From the NCBI RefSeq assembly GCF_039541795.1, contig NZ_BAABGX010000001.1:1178001-1242000 (forward strand): 64,000 nt of DNA, written 5' to 3'. Origin of the DNA: Nibribacter koreensis (GTDB lineage: Bacteria > Bacteroidota > Bacteroidia > Cytophagales > Hymenobacteraceae). Positions 41,091 to 49,829 of this stretch are shown here, piece after piece; position 1 is the first letter of the stretch, and each line of letters starts with the position of its first letter. The notes below the pieces were generated by a model. It had not been told where the DNA came from. It did not search any database and saw only the letters and a list, made by a program, of their open reading frames with translations. The position numbers and the translations under genes were made by a program.

Positions 41091-43556
41091 ATGTCCAACT
41101 TCATACTATCGCGCCGATCCAGAGTGGCGGTTTGGATGCTGGCGCTCTCCTTGAGCGGACCAGCCATGGCCCAGGGCACCAAAGACCTGAACGTGACCTA
41201 CCAGCGCCCCGCAGAATCCATCGCGAAACTTATTGAAGCTCCCGCCACCCCCACCGTGTCTTTTGACGCCAAAGGCGAGTGGATGCTGGTGATGGAGCGC
41301 CCCGGCTATCCGTCCATTGAGGAGATTGCCGCGCCTGAACTACGCATTGGCGGTCTGCGCATCAACCCGGCGGTGAACGGGGCCAGCCGTGGCTCTTCCA
41401 GCAACAACCTCAAGCTTAAGAAAATCAACGGTGGCCAGGAATATGCCATCCAAGGTTTGCCCGCCAACGCCAAAATCACGGATGTGAGTTGGTCGCCAGA
41501 TGAACAACACGTTTCTTTCCTGAATACCACCACCAACGGCATTGAACTTTGGGTGATGAACGTGGCCAACCGCTCGGCCCGCAAACTCACCAACTCACAG
41601 GTGAATGATGCTTATGGCAATGCCGTTACCTGGGCACCGGACAGCAAATCCTTGCTGGTAAAATTGACCAATGCCAACCGCGGCAAAGCGCCCAAAACCA
41701 ACAATACGCCAGCCGGCCCCGTCATCCAGGAGAACCTGGGCAAAACCGCTGCCTCGCGCACCTATCAGGATTTGCTGAAGAACCGCACCGATGAGGCCCT
41801 GTTTGATTACTACCTTACCAGCCAGTTGACCCAGATCAACTTGGACGGCCAGCAGACCAAAGTTGGCGAACAAGGCATCATCCGGAGCTTCAGCACCTCG
41901 CCAGATGGGCAGTATATTTTGGTAGCCACTACTAAGCGTCCATACTCCTACCTGGTACCCGCCAACTCTTTCCCGTACACCGTGCAGGTGTGGGACCGCC
42001 AGGGCAAACTGGTGAAACAGATAGCAGACATTCCATCGGGTGAGAACATCCCAGTGGGCTTCAACGCTGTGGCCACGGGTCCTAGGAGCGTGAGCTGGCG
42101 TCCAGACCAACCTGCCACCTTGTATTGGGTAGAAGCCCAGGATGGCGGCGATGACAAGAAAGACGTACCCGTGCGCGACATGGTGTATATGCAAACAGCT
42201 CCTTTCTCGGCTGCACCGGTCGCTTTGGCTGGTACCAAACTGAGATATGCGGGCATCACTTGGGGCAACAATGATTTGGCTTTGGTAACCGAGCGCTGGT
42301 GGAGAACCCGCCAAGAACGCACCACCAAAGTGAAGCCTAGCCAGCCAGGCGCCGAGCCCGTTTTGTTGATTGAGCGCTCCTATGAAGATTTGTACTCTGA
42401 CCCAGGCTCCCCGGTAATGGAGAAAAACAAGTTCGGGCGGTACGTCATGCTAACCGACAAGTCTGGCCAAAACATTTACATGATCAGTGAAGGCGGCTCG
42501 CCGGAAGGGAACCGTCCGTTCCTGAGCAAGTTCAACCTGACCACCAAGAAGAATGACATTCTATGGAGGTCTGCGGCACCGTATTATGAGCGACCTGTGA
42601 GTGTGTTAAACGCAGACAAAGGCACTTTCATCACCCGCCGCGAGTCTGAGAACGATCCGCCTAACTACTTCCTGCGCCAGGTAGGCTCTAAGAAGTTGAC
42701 GGCCGTAACCAAGTTCCCGCACCCAACGCCTGAATTGATTGGCGTAGATAAGCAGTTGTTGACCTACAAACGAAATGACGGCGTGACATTAACGGCCACC
42801 TTATATACACCTAAGGGCTACAAGAAAGAGCAAGGCCGTCTACCAATGCTACTATGGGCCTACCCACGTGAATTCAAAGACGCGGCATCAGCTGGTCAGG
42901 TGAAAAGTTCACCGTATGAGTTCACCCGCATCAGCTCTGGCTCTCCTCTGTTCTGGGTAACCAGAGGCTACGCTGTCTTAGATCGCACCGATATTCCGAT
43001 TGTGGGCGAAGGAGATGCTGAACCAAATGACACCTACGTGGAGCAGTTGGTAGCCAGCGCCAAAGCCGCCATTGACGAAGTGGCCAAAATGGGCATTGCA
43101 GACCCTAACCGCGTGGCCGTAGGTGGTCACTCCTACGGGGCCTTCATGACCGCTAACCTCTTGGCACACTCAGATCTGTTTGCCGCCGGTATTGCGCGCA
43201 GTGGGGCATACAACCGTACCTTGACGCCGTTCGGGTTCCAGGCAGAAGAACGCACGTTCTGGCAGGCGCCAGAGGTGTACGGCAAGATGTCGCCGTTCAA
43301 CTACGCCAACAAAATCAAAACGCCCATCTTGTTGCTACACGGCGAGGCTGACAACAACTCCGGCACCTTCCCTATCCAGAGCGAGCGTTTCTACAATGCC
43401 TTGAAAGGCCACGGCGCTACCACCCGCTACGTGGTGTTGCCATCAGAGAGCCATGGGTACGCCGCCAAAGAATCCATCATGCACATGCTCTGGGAGATGG
43501 ACCAGTGGCTGGAGAAATACGTTAAAAACAAGCCTCAGCCGCAGACCATGCGTTAA
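41091..43556 (+). CDS. Secreted S9 family prolyl oligopeptidase-type peptidase
   Basis: Serine peptidase of 821 residues with a signal peptide (cleavage after AMAQ near residue 28), N-terminal beta-propeller (WSPDEQHVSFL, WAPDSKSLLV repeats, about 100-540) and C-terminal alpha/beta hydrolase domain. Catalytic Ser in GGHSYGAFM near residue 680, Asp in LHGEADNNSG near 752, His in PSESHGYA near 786. The whole resembles bacterial relatives of plant glutamyl endopeptidase (S9D). Likely periplasmic peptide breakdown; not related to the pectin genes. Own terminator follows. Confidence 0.9.
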   Translation: MSNFILSRRSRVAVWMLALSLSGPAMAQGTKDLNVTYQRPAESIAKLIEAPATPTVSFDAKGEWMLVMERPGYPSIEEIAAPELRIGGLRINPAVNGASRGSSSNNLKLKKINGGQEYAIQGLPANAKITDVSWSPDEQHVSFLNTTTNGIELWVMNVANRSARKLTNSQVNDAYGNAVTWAPDSKSLLVKLTNANRGKAPKTNNTPAGPVIQENLGKTAASRTYQDLLKNRTDEALFDYYLTSQLTQINLDGQQTKVGEQGIIRSFSTSPDGQYILVATTKRPYSYLVPANSFPYTVQVWDRQGKLVKQIADIPSGENIPVGFNAVATGPRSVSWRPDQPATLYWVEAQDGGDDKKDVPVRDMVYMQTAPFSAAPVALAGTKLRYAGITWGNNDLALVTERWWRTRQERTTKVKPSQPGAEPVLLIERSYEDLYSDPGSPVMEKNKFGRYVMLTDKSGQNIYMISEGGSPEGNRPFLSKFNLTTKKNDILWRSAAPYYERPVSVLNADKGTFITRRESENDPPNYFLRQVGSKKLTAVTKFPHPTPELIGVDKQLLTYKRNDGVTLTATLYTPKGYKKEQGRLPMLLWAYPREFKDAASAGQVKSSPYEFTRISSGSPLFWVTRGYAVLDRTDIPIVGEGDAEPNDTYVEQLVASAKAAIDEVAKMGIADPNRVAVGGHSYGAFMTANLLAHSDLFAAGIARSGAYNRTLTPFGFQAEERTFWQAPEVYGKMSPFNYANKIKTPILLLHGEADNNSGTFPIQSERFYNALKGHGATTRYVVLPSESHGYAAKESIMHMLWEMDQWLEKYVKNKPQPQTMR

Positions 43557-43578
43557 GGAATACTTTAGCAATAGAATA

Positions 43579-43610
43579 AGAAACGCCTCACTAGTTAGTG
43601 GGGCGTTTCT
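43579..43610 (+). terminator. Terminator after the S9 peptidase gene
   Basis: Arms AGAAACGCCTCACTA and TAGTGGGGCGTTTCT around GT, one mismatch, 22 bp after the stop codon; only a short T-tract follows. Confidence 0.8.
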
Positions 43611-43721
43611 GTTTGATGGGCATGAAGTAGAAACAATGCGTACATTTACAAAAACCGCTAAAAACTAAAACCCAGGCCTTGTGCTGACGGTATAGCGACA
43701 CTGGACAGGAGACATGCACAG

Positions 43722-44135
43722 ATGATTATAAAAGAATTAAAGAAGCCTAACGGTGATACTTTCTTGATTGCAGAGCGCGCCGAAGACAACGCATATATTC
43801 ATGCCCGCTGGATGGGCATTCAAACCTTAGAAACCGTAAAAGAAGGAGGAGCCTTTTACGTGAACATGCTAAAAGAAAAACCCTGCGCACGCCTGCTCAA
43901 CAACCACAAAGAATTAATTGGTCCCTGGGACGTGGCCAATGACTGGATCACCAAAGAATGGACTCCCCTGGTCATGCAACTCGGCTTAAAATACATGAGC
44001 CAGGTGCTGGCACCCGGCATCTACGGACAAATGTCGTTTCATCAGTTGCACCAACAAATTGGCGATCAATTTGAGATTAAGATGTTTGACGAGGAAAAGC
44101 CGGCCCTGGAGTGGCTCCTGCAAACCGGAAAATAA
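43722..44135 (+). CDS. Hypothetical protein, first of a paralogous pair
   Basis: 137 residues, no signal peptide or membrane segment, probably cytoplasmic. It resembles the next gene: both have a short N-terminal beta region, a W...W-P segment (DWITKEWTPLVM here, KWLTDTWLPKFL there) and end with a beta strand followed by EALEW or PALEW. The alternating pattern suits a STAS/SpoIIAA-like alpha-beta fold, which I propose with low confidence. The function is not recognised. A 23-bp gap to the next gene indicates a two-gene operon. Confidence 0.65.
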   Translation: MIIKELKKPNGDTFLIAERAEDNAYIHARWMGIQTLETVKEGGAFYVNMLKEKPCARLLNNHKELIGPWDVANDWITKEWTPLVMQLGLKYMSQVLAPGIYGQMSFHQLHQQIGDQFEIKMFDEEKPALEWLLQTGK

Positions 44136-44158
44136 ATTCACGCATAACCTATTCGTCT

Positions 44159-44575
44159 ATGTCAACTAAAGCCAAAGAATTACACAGCGAAGAGTACGCC
44201 AACATCTGGCTTCATGAAGACACCCATACCCTTGAAATGGAATGGCTGGACTACGTGAGCTCGTACCGTTTTAAGCCTACCTTAGACCTTGCCTTAGAGC
44301 TGGCCGTGCAACACAACGCGCGGTATTGGTTGGCCAACCGCCTGGAAATGCGCGAACTAGGCGAACTGGACCGTAAATGGCTTACGGATACCTGGCTTCC
44401 TAAATTTCTGGGGTATAACTTTAAGAAAATGGCCGTGGTAGAGCCTGCCCACGGCTTGCACCGCGTCTTTGAAGACCAAGTCCTGCACAATACCAACGGC
44501 AAACCAGTTGAGATTAAATGCTTCCAGAAGCGCTCTGAGGCGCTGGAATGGATTGAAGAGGATTTCAACTTATAA
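44159..44575 (+). CDS. Hypothetical protein, second of a paralogous pair
   Basis: 138 residues from the ATG at 44159 (MSTKAKELHSEEY); the longer frame from 44111 overlaps the previous gene and lacks support. Similar in length and layout to the preceding protein, suggesting tandem duplication: WLANRLEMRELGELDRKWL corresponds to LLNNHKELIGPWDVANDWI, and both end with an acidic EALEW/PALEW helix. No known catalytic motif. Its 3' end overlaps by 6 bp the 3' end of the convergent ferredoxin reductase gene. Confidence 0.68.
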   Translation: MSTKAKELHSEEYANIWLHEDTHTLEMEWLDYVSSYRFKPTLDLALELAVQHNARYWLANRLEMRELGELDRKWLTDTWLPKFLGYNFKKMAVVEPAHGLHRVFEDQVLHNTNGKPVEIKCFQKRSEALEWIEEDFNL

Positions 44576-45616
44576 CTCTAGCCGTAGGTCTCCGCCCACG
44601 GCATGGCCTACGCAGGTTAAGACATAGCCTTGGTCTAGCTTCTTTTGGGTGAGCACCTCATTGTAAGACATCCAGACCTGCCCTTGGGTGCAGAGGGCGG
44701 CGCAGTTGCCGCATTTGCCGGCTTCACAGCTGTAGGGCAGATTGACGCCGGCTTTCTGCGCGGCCTGCAAGATGGTCTCTGGGTATTGTGCCTCAAACCT
44801 GAATTTCTCTTCACCTATCGTCAACTCCACCGCATGCCTATCCTGATCAGGTGGCAGGGCTCTCAGGTGCACTTTCTGGGTACTGAAGGTCTCTTTTCTG
44901 ATGTTCTCAAACGGCACCCCTGCCCTGCGCAAGCCATAGGTACACATGCGCATGTAGTTCTCGGGGCCGCAGACGTAGGCTAGTAACTGTTCTGGTGGCA
45001 CCACGGCCATTTCCATAACCAGTTTCTCTAGCAGTGTCTTGTGTAGACGGGCCTGGTCTAGCTTGGGCGCATCGCTGTTCAGAAATAGTACCTGGAGCCT
45101 CTCAGGGAAAGCGCTTTCTAAAGACAACAACTCCTGCCTAAAGATGGTCATGCGCTCTGATTGGTTGCTGTACACCAGCACCACAGGCAGCTCAGGGAAT
45201 GCCACCAAGACCGTCTTCAGGAGAGAGAAAATAGGCGTGATGCCACTGCCCGCCGCCAGGAAGAAGATCTGCCCTATGGAATCCATCTCTTCAGGCAAGG
45301 TAAAGAACCCAGAAGCCCCTATGGTCATTAGCTGGTCACCTACCTGCGCATGGTCTACCAGGTGCCTGGAGAAGGCGCCGTTAGACTGTCGCTTAACCCC
45401 AATGGCCAGCGGCTCCTCTAAGGCAGGCGAAGAGGTGATGGAATACGACCGGCGAATCTCTGCGTGGTGCGGATGCGGCGGTAAGACCAGTGTTAAGTAC
45501 TGCCCCGCCTGATAGGTGATCTGCTTGGCATCTTCTCCTGCAAATTCAAACGTCTTCACGCCAGGCACCTCTTCTTTGATGCGGGTTATGGTCAAGGGAA
45601 TGTACAGGGAGCTCAT
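44570..45616 (-). CDS. Ferredoxin-NAD(P)H reductase with C-terminal 2Fe-2S domain (PaaE/HCR type)
   Basis: Electron-transfer flavoprotein, 348 residues from the start at 45616. FAD-binding motif RRSYSITSSP near residue 54, NAD(P) region AAGSGITPIFSLL near 115, CGPENYM near 224, and a plant-type ferredoxin domain with CEAGKCGNCAALC near 300. This layout matches reductase components of oxygenases such as PaaE. No oxygenase or hydroxylase gene is adjacent, so its partner is unknown. It converges with the paralogous pair. Confidence 0.9.
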   Translation of the reverse strand: MSSLYIPLTITRIKEEVPGVKTFEFAGEDAKQITYQAGQYLTLVLPPHPHHAEIRRSYSITSSPALEEPLAIGVKRQSNGAFSRHLVDHAQVGDQLMTIGASGFFTLPEEMDSIGQIFFLAAGSGITPIFSLLKTVLVAFPELPVVLVYSNQSERMTIFRQELLSLESAFPERLQVLFLNSDAPKLDQARLHKTLLEKLVMEMAVVPPEQLLAYVCGPENYMRMCTYGLRRAGVPFENIRKETFSTQKVHLRALPPDQDRHAVELTIGEEKFRFEAQYPETILQAAQKAGVNLPYSCEAGKCGNCAALCTQGQVWMSYNEVLTQKKLDQGYVLTCVGHAVGGDLRLEL

Positions 45617-45712
45617 ACAGGTGGTAATGCAGGTTGGGTCTGCCAAGTATACGAAAAAACAGGATTTGCTATGCCTTGCTTCCTGAACAGCTCCAAGAAC
45701 AAAAAACCTTTA

Positions 45713-45754
45713 TCCGTTTTTGACCTATTTTCTGGAAACCAGGCCAAAAACGGA
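45713..45754. repeat. Intergenic palindrome copy 15
   Basis: Outer stem TCCG/CGGA, core partly changed on the left (TTTTGACCTATTTTC). It lies between EamA stop and ferredoxin reductase start on the minus strand. Confidence 0.86.
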
Positions 45755-45792
45755 CATAAAAAAAATCCATCTGTAAAAGACGGCTTTTCTAT

Positions 45793-46692
45793 TTATAAGG
45801 TAGCAAGCTGTTTCTTGCGCTTTAAGTTAGGCAATACTAAAGCCAGTAAAATCACGATGACGCCTACCCACCTTATGGCCGTTACGGGTTCTTGCAGGAT
45901 AAAATAAGACATGGCCACCGCCACCGGTAATTCTACGGTGCTTAGGATGGAGCTTAACACAACCCCTGCCTTGGGAATGCCTTTGGCAAACAGCACCGGC
46001 GGAATCACCGCGGCAAACAGCGCAAACACAATTCCCAGCACGCCCAAGCCCTCCATAAGGCTACCGTTTATCAAAAACACCGGCGGAAAAACGGCAAACA
46101 CCAGCATGGTAGAACCCGTCAGCATCCAGGCGCTTTTCTTGACCGGTGGAAGTTCATTGCCTACGCGTCCGTTCACAATCAGGTAGATGCTATAGCCCAG
46201 GGCCGCCAACATCCCGAAGCCAATGCCGCCCCAACTCAGGTTCTCTACCTGCGTCTCTAGCATGCCACTAGCCAACACCGTTCCGCCCAAGACCAGCAAC
46301 ACGGCCAGCATCTGCAAATACGTAGGTTTCTTTTTGAACAGGACCGCCTCTAAGAGCATACTTATCCAGGTGAACTGCATGAGCAAAATAATGGCCACCG
46401 AGGCTTGCGTCATTTGCACGCACTGGTAATAGGCCATGCTCACCAGACCATTGGTGGTACCGGCCAAAAGTAGTTTCCAGGTGGGTGTGGTTTGAGGCTT
46501 TACCTGGTCTCTAAAGGATTTAGACCGGGTCTGCAGGAAATAGAGCGGCCACAGGATGAGCATGGCAAAGAAAGCCTGTGAACCGGTCACATCGCCCAGG
46601 GTATAGCCTTGCTTGTAGGCCAGCTTCACAAACGTAGACACCACGCCAAAACTGCACGCGCCCAAAAACACCAATAATCCGCCTCTAAACAT
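45793..46692 (-). CDS. EamA/DMT family transporter
   Basis: Inner-membrane metabolite exporter of unknown substrate. 299 residues with about ten hydrophobic segments arranged as two EamA halves; first half FLGACSFGVVSTFVKLAYKQG near residue 10, second half beginning LGMLAALGYSIYLIVNG near 158, with the conserved PVAVAMSYFILQEPVTAIRWVGVIVILLALV at the end. A -7-like word TACCTTTG lies at 46735-46742 on the minus strand, 40-50 bp upstream. Flanked by palindromes 15 and 16, so probably monocistronic. Confidence 0.9.
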   Translation of the reverse strand: MFRGGLLVFLGACSFGVVSTFVKLAYKQGYTLGDVTGSQAFFAMLILWPLYFLQTRSKSFRDQVKPQTTPTWKLLLAGTTNGLVSMAYYQCVQMTQASVAIILLMQFTWISMLLEAVLFKKKPTYLQMLAVLLVLGGTVLASGMLETQVENLSWGGIGFGMLAALGYSIYLIVNGRVGNELPPVKKSAWMLTGSTMLVFAVFPPVFLINGSLMEGLGVLGIVFALFAAVIPPVLFAKGIPKAGVVLSSILSTVELPVAVAMSYFILQEPVTAIRWVGVIVILLALVLPNLKRKKQLATL

Positions 46693-46734
46693 CTAAACTG
46701 TCTCCTGATTTTTACTCCCACCAAAAAGGGGGTG

Positions 46735-46742
46735 CAAAGGTA
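46735..46742 (-). promoter_or_regulatory. EamA gene -7 element
   Basis: TACCTTTG on the minus strand matches TAnnTTTG exactly, 43 bp upstream of the start codon. No TTTG at the -33 position. Confidence 0.4.
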
Positions 46743-46799
46743 AGGGTTTTTAAAGTCAGTTTCCGCTAGCGGGTTTTATATTGAAATTATAACACAGAA

Positions 46800-46847
46800 A
46801 AAGTCGTTTTTGACCTATTTTCTGAAAAACAGGCCAAAAACGACTTT
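46800..46847. repeat. Intergenic palindrome copy 16
   Basis: Outer stem AAAGTCG/CGACTTT perfect; inner core has two mismatches (TGACCTATTTTC). It is at the end of the GntR/ABC/adhesin-like operon, 41 bp past its last stop. Confidence 0.9.
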
Positions 46848-46888
46848 ACCTCAAACCAAAGTAAAATGGTCTGTCTTTTTTTAACTTA

Positions 46889-47614
46889 TTATTTCTTACT
46901 CAACAATTGAAGGGAGGCTCCTGTAAAGGTGCCCTCTGCCTGGGGTGAGAATTGATAAGACGCTAAAGGAATCTGCACATTCTGGAGCACTAGTTGGCTT
47001 TTGTGCTGCATATCAAACTGCGCCTGATGTATTTGGTTGTTTGGATACAACGTAACTTTGGCATTACTTCCTGGGGTAGCGCCTGCTTTTACCGCCAAAT
47101 ACTTGATGGAGGTAGAATCCAGTTCAATGGCAGTGGCATGGTCCGGCAACAAGGACAAGCTGTCCAGCTTAAAACCTTTTACCATCACTTTGTTGTACTG
47201 GTACAGATGCCAAACCAGTTCTTGCTTCTGGCCTAGTAAGGTATAGGTAGATGAGGAGGCGACCGACGTTAACTTAGGACAATAGATAAGGATTTCACCC
47301 TGATATCCGTCATTATTATCCTTGTGCGCAAGGTCAATGATAAGTTTTTTACCTACCTGCCGTACCTTGAAGAACTCCTTGTCCTTCTGATGCAGGCGCA
47401 CCTTGGGCGTACCAGGCAGTATTTTGTAGCCTACCTGCGTGGCCCCGTTTACCTCTACCTGGTCAAAGACGTTTAGGTTTAGGGTTACATAATCGCGGTA
47501 GCGGTCTTTGTACTTGCCGGTTTCATACTCCGCCTTCAGGGCAAAGTCAAAGGCAGTGAGGCAGCCTAGAAAGAATACCACGGCGACTCCCAACAATAAA
47601 TTACTTTTTCTCAT
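46889..47614 (-). CDS. Secreted adhesin-head-like (DUF2807-type) protein
   Basis: 241 residues, an N-terminal hydrophobic signal or anchor (LLLGVAVVFFLGCLTAF), then regular beta repeats: VFDQVEVNGATQVGYKI, KVRLHQKDKEFFKVRQVGKKLIIDL, LTSVASSSTYTLLG. This pattern resembles the GIN/DUF2807 beta-solenoid head of putative adhesins often found beside GntR-ABC operons; the match is by eye. It starts 5 bp after the GntR stop, so it is the last gene of that operon and likely responds to the same signal. Confidence 0.7.
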   Translation of the reverse strand: MRKSNLLLGVAVVFFLGCLTAFDFALKAEYETGKYKDRYRDYVTLNLNVFDQVEVNGATQVGYKILPGTPKVRLHQKDKEFFKVRQVGKKLIIDLAHKDNNDGYQGEILIYCPKLTSVASSSTYTLLGQKQELVWHLYQYNKVMVKGFKLDSLSLLPDHATAIELDSTSIKYLAVKAGATPGSNAKVTLYPNNQIHQAQFDMQHKSQLVLQNVQIPLASYQFSPQAEGTFTGASLQLLSKK

Positions 47615-47619
47615 GGTTT

Positions 47620-47997
47620 TTACTTAGAGATGAAATGCTCGTTTTTATAATGCTCATAGCGTTCTTGAAGCTCTTCTAGCGAAATGTCTAACAGAATTAC
47701 ATTCCTGAAGAAATCTGGCAGGTCTTGTTGCAAAAACCGCTCGCGCTTCTGCTTCTTCACCTTAGCCACGGCGTCTGCCGCCACAAAGAATCCTATGCCG
47801 CGCTTGTTATAGATTACTTCCTGGTTTTGCAAGTACTCATAGGTACGCATGACGGTGTTGGGGTTTACTTGCAGGTCAACAGCCAGTTCGCGCACAGAAG
47901 GTATCTTGTCATCTGGCAGCCATTTGCCCAGTAGAATATGGTCGCTCACGTAAGCGGCAATCTGCAGGTAGATGGCTTCATTGTTCTTAAATTCCAT
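47620..47997 (-). CDS. GntR family regulator, YtrA subfamily
   Basis: Short DNA-binding repressor of 125 residues: winged helix-turn-helix (AIYLQIAAYVSDHILLG, then SVRELAVDLQVNPNTVMRTYEYLQ near residues 34-58) and the brief C-terminal dimerisation helix that marks the YtrA subfamily, with no large ligand domain. It sits between the permease and adhesin-like genes of an ABC operon, the usual arrangement, and a matching inverted repeat lies at the operon promoter (49652-49673). The natural effector for such operons is often envelope stress; here that is inference. Confidence 0.93.
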   Translation of the reverse strand: MEFKNNEAIYLQIAAYVSDHILLGKWLPDDKIPSVRELAVDLQVNPNTVMRTYEYLQNQEVIYNKRGIGFFVAADAVAKVKKQKRERFLQQDLPDFFRNVILLDISLEELQERYEHYKNEHFISK

Positions 47998-48007
47998 AGC
48001 GCAGGGA

Positions 48008-48793
48008 TTAAACTTCTTTTTCTTTCAGCTTTAAAAAAGCAGTCAGCCACAAGAGCAGGGCCATGCCCACTGGTACAATGGCTAAAAGATTTTTTCTCGC
48101 CTCTGGCAGTTCTATCTTAAAATACTCTCTCCTATCCTGAGCCAATTGATTAAAGAAGGTGACGTTAGAGAACGGCGAGGCGTTTTCGACCTCCCTGCCA
48201 ATTAGTCCTTCCATGACGTTTTCATTGATAAAAATCAAGGAGATCATGATCACGAAAAACAGAAAGGCGGTCTTAATGAAATGCCACTTCTCAAAGGTGA
48301 TGGAACCCCAAAAAGCAATGGCGTGCAGAAACAAGAAGACCAGTAAGATGTTCTGCTCATCATGGTCAAAACTGAGCACGTTCAAAATCTGCGGCTCCTG
48401 CCCCATCCAGTTGTCCATTGGGACAATGAGGTGGAACACCGCGTAAAAGCACGCCAGGAAAACCACAAAGAAAATCAAGGTGGAATACACCCAGCCTACC
48501 AGGTATTTCTCCAGATGGGAGGCGGGTAAGCTAAGCGTGGCAATGGCCTTTTTCTTGTCACCTAAATCTGAAAAGATGGAACTGGTGAAGATAGAACCAG
48601 ACGCAAACAGTATGAAGGCGAACAAAATTACTTGTAACTCTAAGGAAATAGGGTTAGGATTTGCAGTTACTACAAAGGTGGTAATCAAAGCCATGATACC
48701 AGCCAGTACGGCCGTAGCCATCAGGTAGAATTTATAGTGCTCGGCGGTATGTTTGATAAACAACCTCCAAAAGCGGGAAAAGTTAAATTGCAT
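48008..48793 (-). CDS. ABC-2 type transporter permease
   Basis: 261 residues with about six membrane segments (for example FYLMATAVLAGIMALITTFVV near 20-40, LQVILFAFILFASGSIFTSSIF near 53-74, and ALLLWLTAFLKL at the end). Its first codons overlap the ATPase gene by 11 bp, so the two are translationally coupled. Substrate unknown; YtrA-type systems are linked to cell-envelope stress. Confidence 0.86.
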   Translation of the reverse strand: MQFNFSRFWRLFIKHTAEHYKFYLMATAVLAGIMALITTFVVTANPNPISLELQVILFAFILFASGSIFTSSIFSDLGDKKKAIATLSLPASHLEKYLVGWVYSTLIFFVVFLACFYAVFHLIVPMDNWMGQEPQILNVLSFDHDEQNILLVFLFLHAIAFWGSITFEKWHFIKTAFLFFVIMISLIFINENVMEGLIGREVENASPFSNVTFFNQLAQDRREYFKIELPEARKNLLAIVPVGMALLLWLTAFLKLKEKEV

Positions 48794-49637
48794 GGTGCAG
48801 TTGTTTAGCGTTTAACAGAGATAAGATGGCGGTATTTTCCTGCGTGAGGGCATTAAAGAGAAGCTCCATGTCTACTCTGCTATAAACACCTTCGGGGTTG
48901 GGCAGAATGGCGCTGATGCCTCTTACAGAATCTTCACTATACAAGACCTCCTGTCCTTCTTTAGAGGAGATGGTGGTAAAGAGAAGTCGCTCCGCAATGC
49001 TGTCCAGTTCTTGGTTGACAATGATCTCACGGTTATGCACCACCACTAACGTGTCAATCAAGCTTTCAAGGTCACGCACCTGGTGAGTAGAAATGATGAC
49101 ACAACGGTCATCAGACAAGGCAGAGGCGATGATCTTTCTGAACTGCACCTTAGAGGGAATGTCCAGGCCGTTGGTGGGTTCATCCATTACCAGCAGGTCT
49201 GTGTTAGTGGCAAGGCTAAAGGCAATCATCATCTTCTTCTGTTGCCCGAAGGAAAGCTTGTCCAGCACTGCCTCGCGGGGTACCTCAAACTCAGACAGGT
49301 ACTCATAAAATGCCTCCTTGTCAAACTTTAGGTAGAAACCAGCCGTGTGTGACACAAATTGATTGGTAGTTAAAGCCGGAACGTAAATTTCTTCTGGCAG
49401 AAAAAAAACATTCTCCAGGACTGCCGGCAAGCGTTTAGAAGCATTTATGCCGTCAATGGAGCAGGTTCCGGTGAGTGGATACGCCAACCCTACCATGTTC
49501 TTAAGGAGGGTAGACTTGCCAGCGCCGTTCTTTCCTAACAGGCCGTAGATGTGGCCTCTGCTAAGAGATAGGTTGAGGTTCTGAAAGAGCGGTTTGTCTT
49601 TCTTGTACCCAAAACTAAGATTGTCAATCTGAATCAT
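48783..49637 (-). CDS. ABC transporter ATP-binding protein
   Basis: 284 residues. Walker A GLLGKNGAGKSTL near residue 34, signature LSFGQQKKM near 128 (variant of LSGGQ), Walker B LLVMDEPTNGLD near 150 and His switch STHQ near 184. A C-terminal extension of about 80 residues follows the nucleotide-binding fold. First gene of the operon ATPase-permease-GntR-adhesin-like, all within 10 bp or overlapping. Confidence 0.94.
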   Translation of the reverse strand: MIQIDNLSFGYKKDKPLFQNLNLSLSRGHIYGLLGKNGAGKSTLLKNMVGLAYPLTGTCSIDGINASKRLPAVLENVFFLPEEIYVPALTTNQFVSHTAGFYLKFDKEAFYEYLSEFEVPREAVLDKLSFGQQKKMMIAFSLATNTDLLVMDEPTNGLDIPSKVQFRKIIASALSDDRCVIISTHQVRDLESLIDTLVVVHNREIIVNQELDSIAERLLFTTISSKEGQEVLYSEDSVRGISAILPNPEGVYSRVDMELLFNALTQENTAILSLLNAKQLHHAI

Positions 49638-49651
49638 ATGTGAACCATTAG

Positions 49652-49673
49652 GTGTATTACTTATCTAGTACAC
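49652..49673. promoter_or_regulatory. GntR (YtrA-type) operator
   Basis: Inverted repeat GTGTA-N12-TACAC in the promoter of the ABC operon. YtrA-subfamily regulators are known to bind GTGTA/TACAC-type inverted repeats. It lies 3 bp downstream of the -7 element and 15 bp before the ATPase start codon, so bound GntR would block transcription initiation. Confidence 0.65.
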
Positions 49674-49675
49674 TA

Positions 49676-49683
49676 CAAATGTA
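49676..49683 (-). promoter_or_regulatory. ABC operon promoter -7 element
   Basis: TACATTTG on the minus strand is an exact TAnnTTTG match; ATTG, one mismatch from TTTG, stands 19 bp upstream. The leader would be about 30 nt. Confidence 0.6.
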
Positions 49684-49752
49684 TTCAAAGATTCAAAATT
49701 CACAATTTTTAACTGAATTATTTTTAGAGTTGTGATTTTCCTTAAAACAGGA

Positions 49753-49800
49753 AAAGTCGATTTCGGCCTGTTTTCCAGAAAACAGGCCGAAATCGACTTT
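49753..49800. repeat. Intergenic palindrome copy 17
   Basis: Perfect 23-bp arms with 2-nt centre, same geometry as copy 1. The core is altered to GATTTCGGCC with exact compensation GGCCGAAATC in the other arm, and the outer stem is AAAGTC/GACTTT. Confidence 0.93.
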
Positions 49801-49829
49801 CAGAAAAAATGAAATATTTCTTGAGCGGA

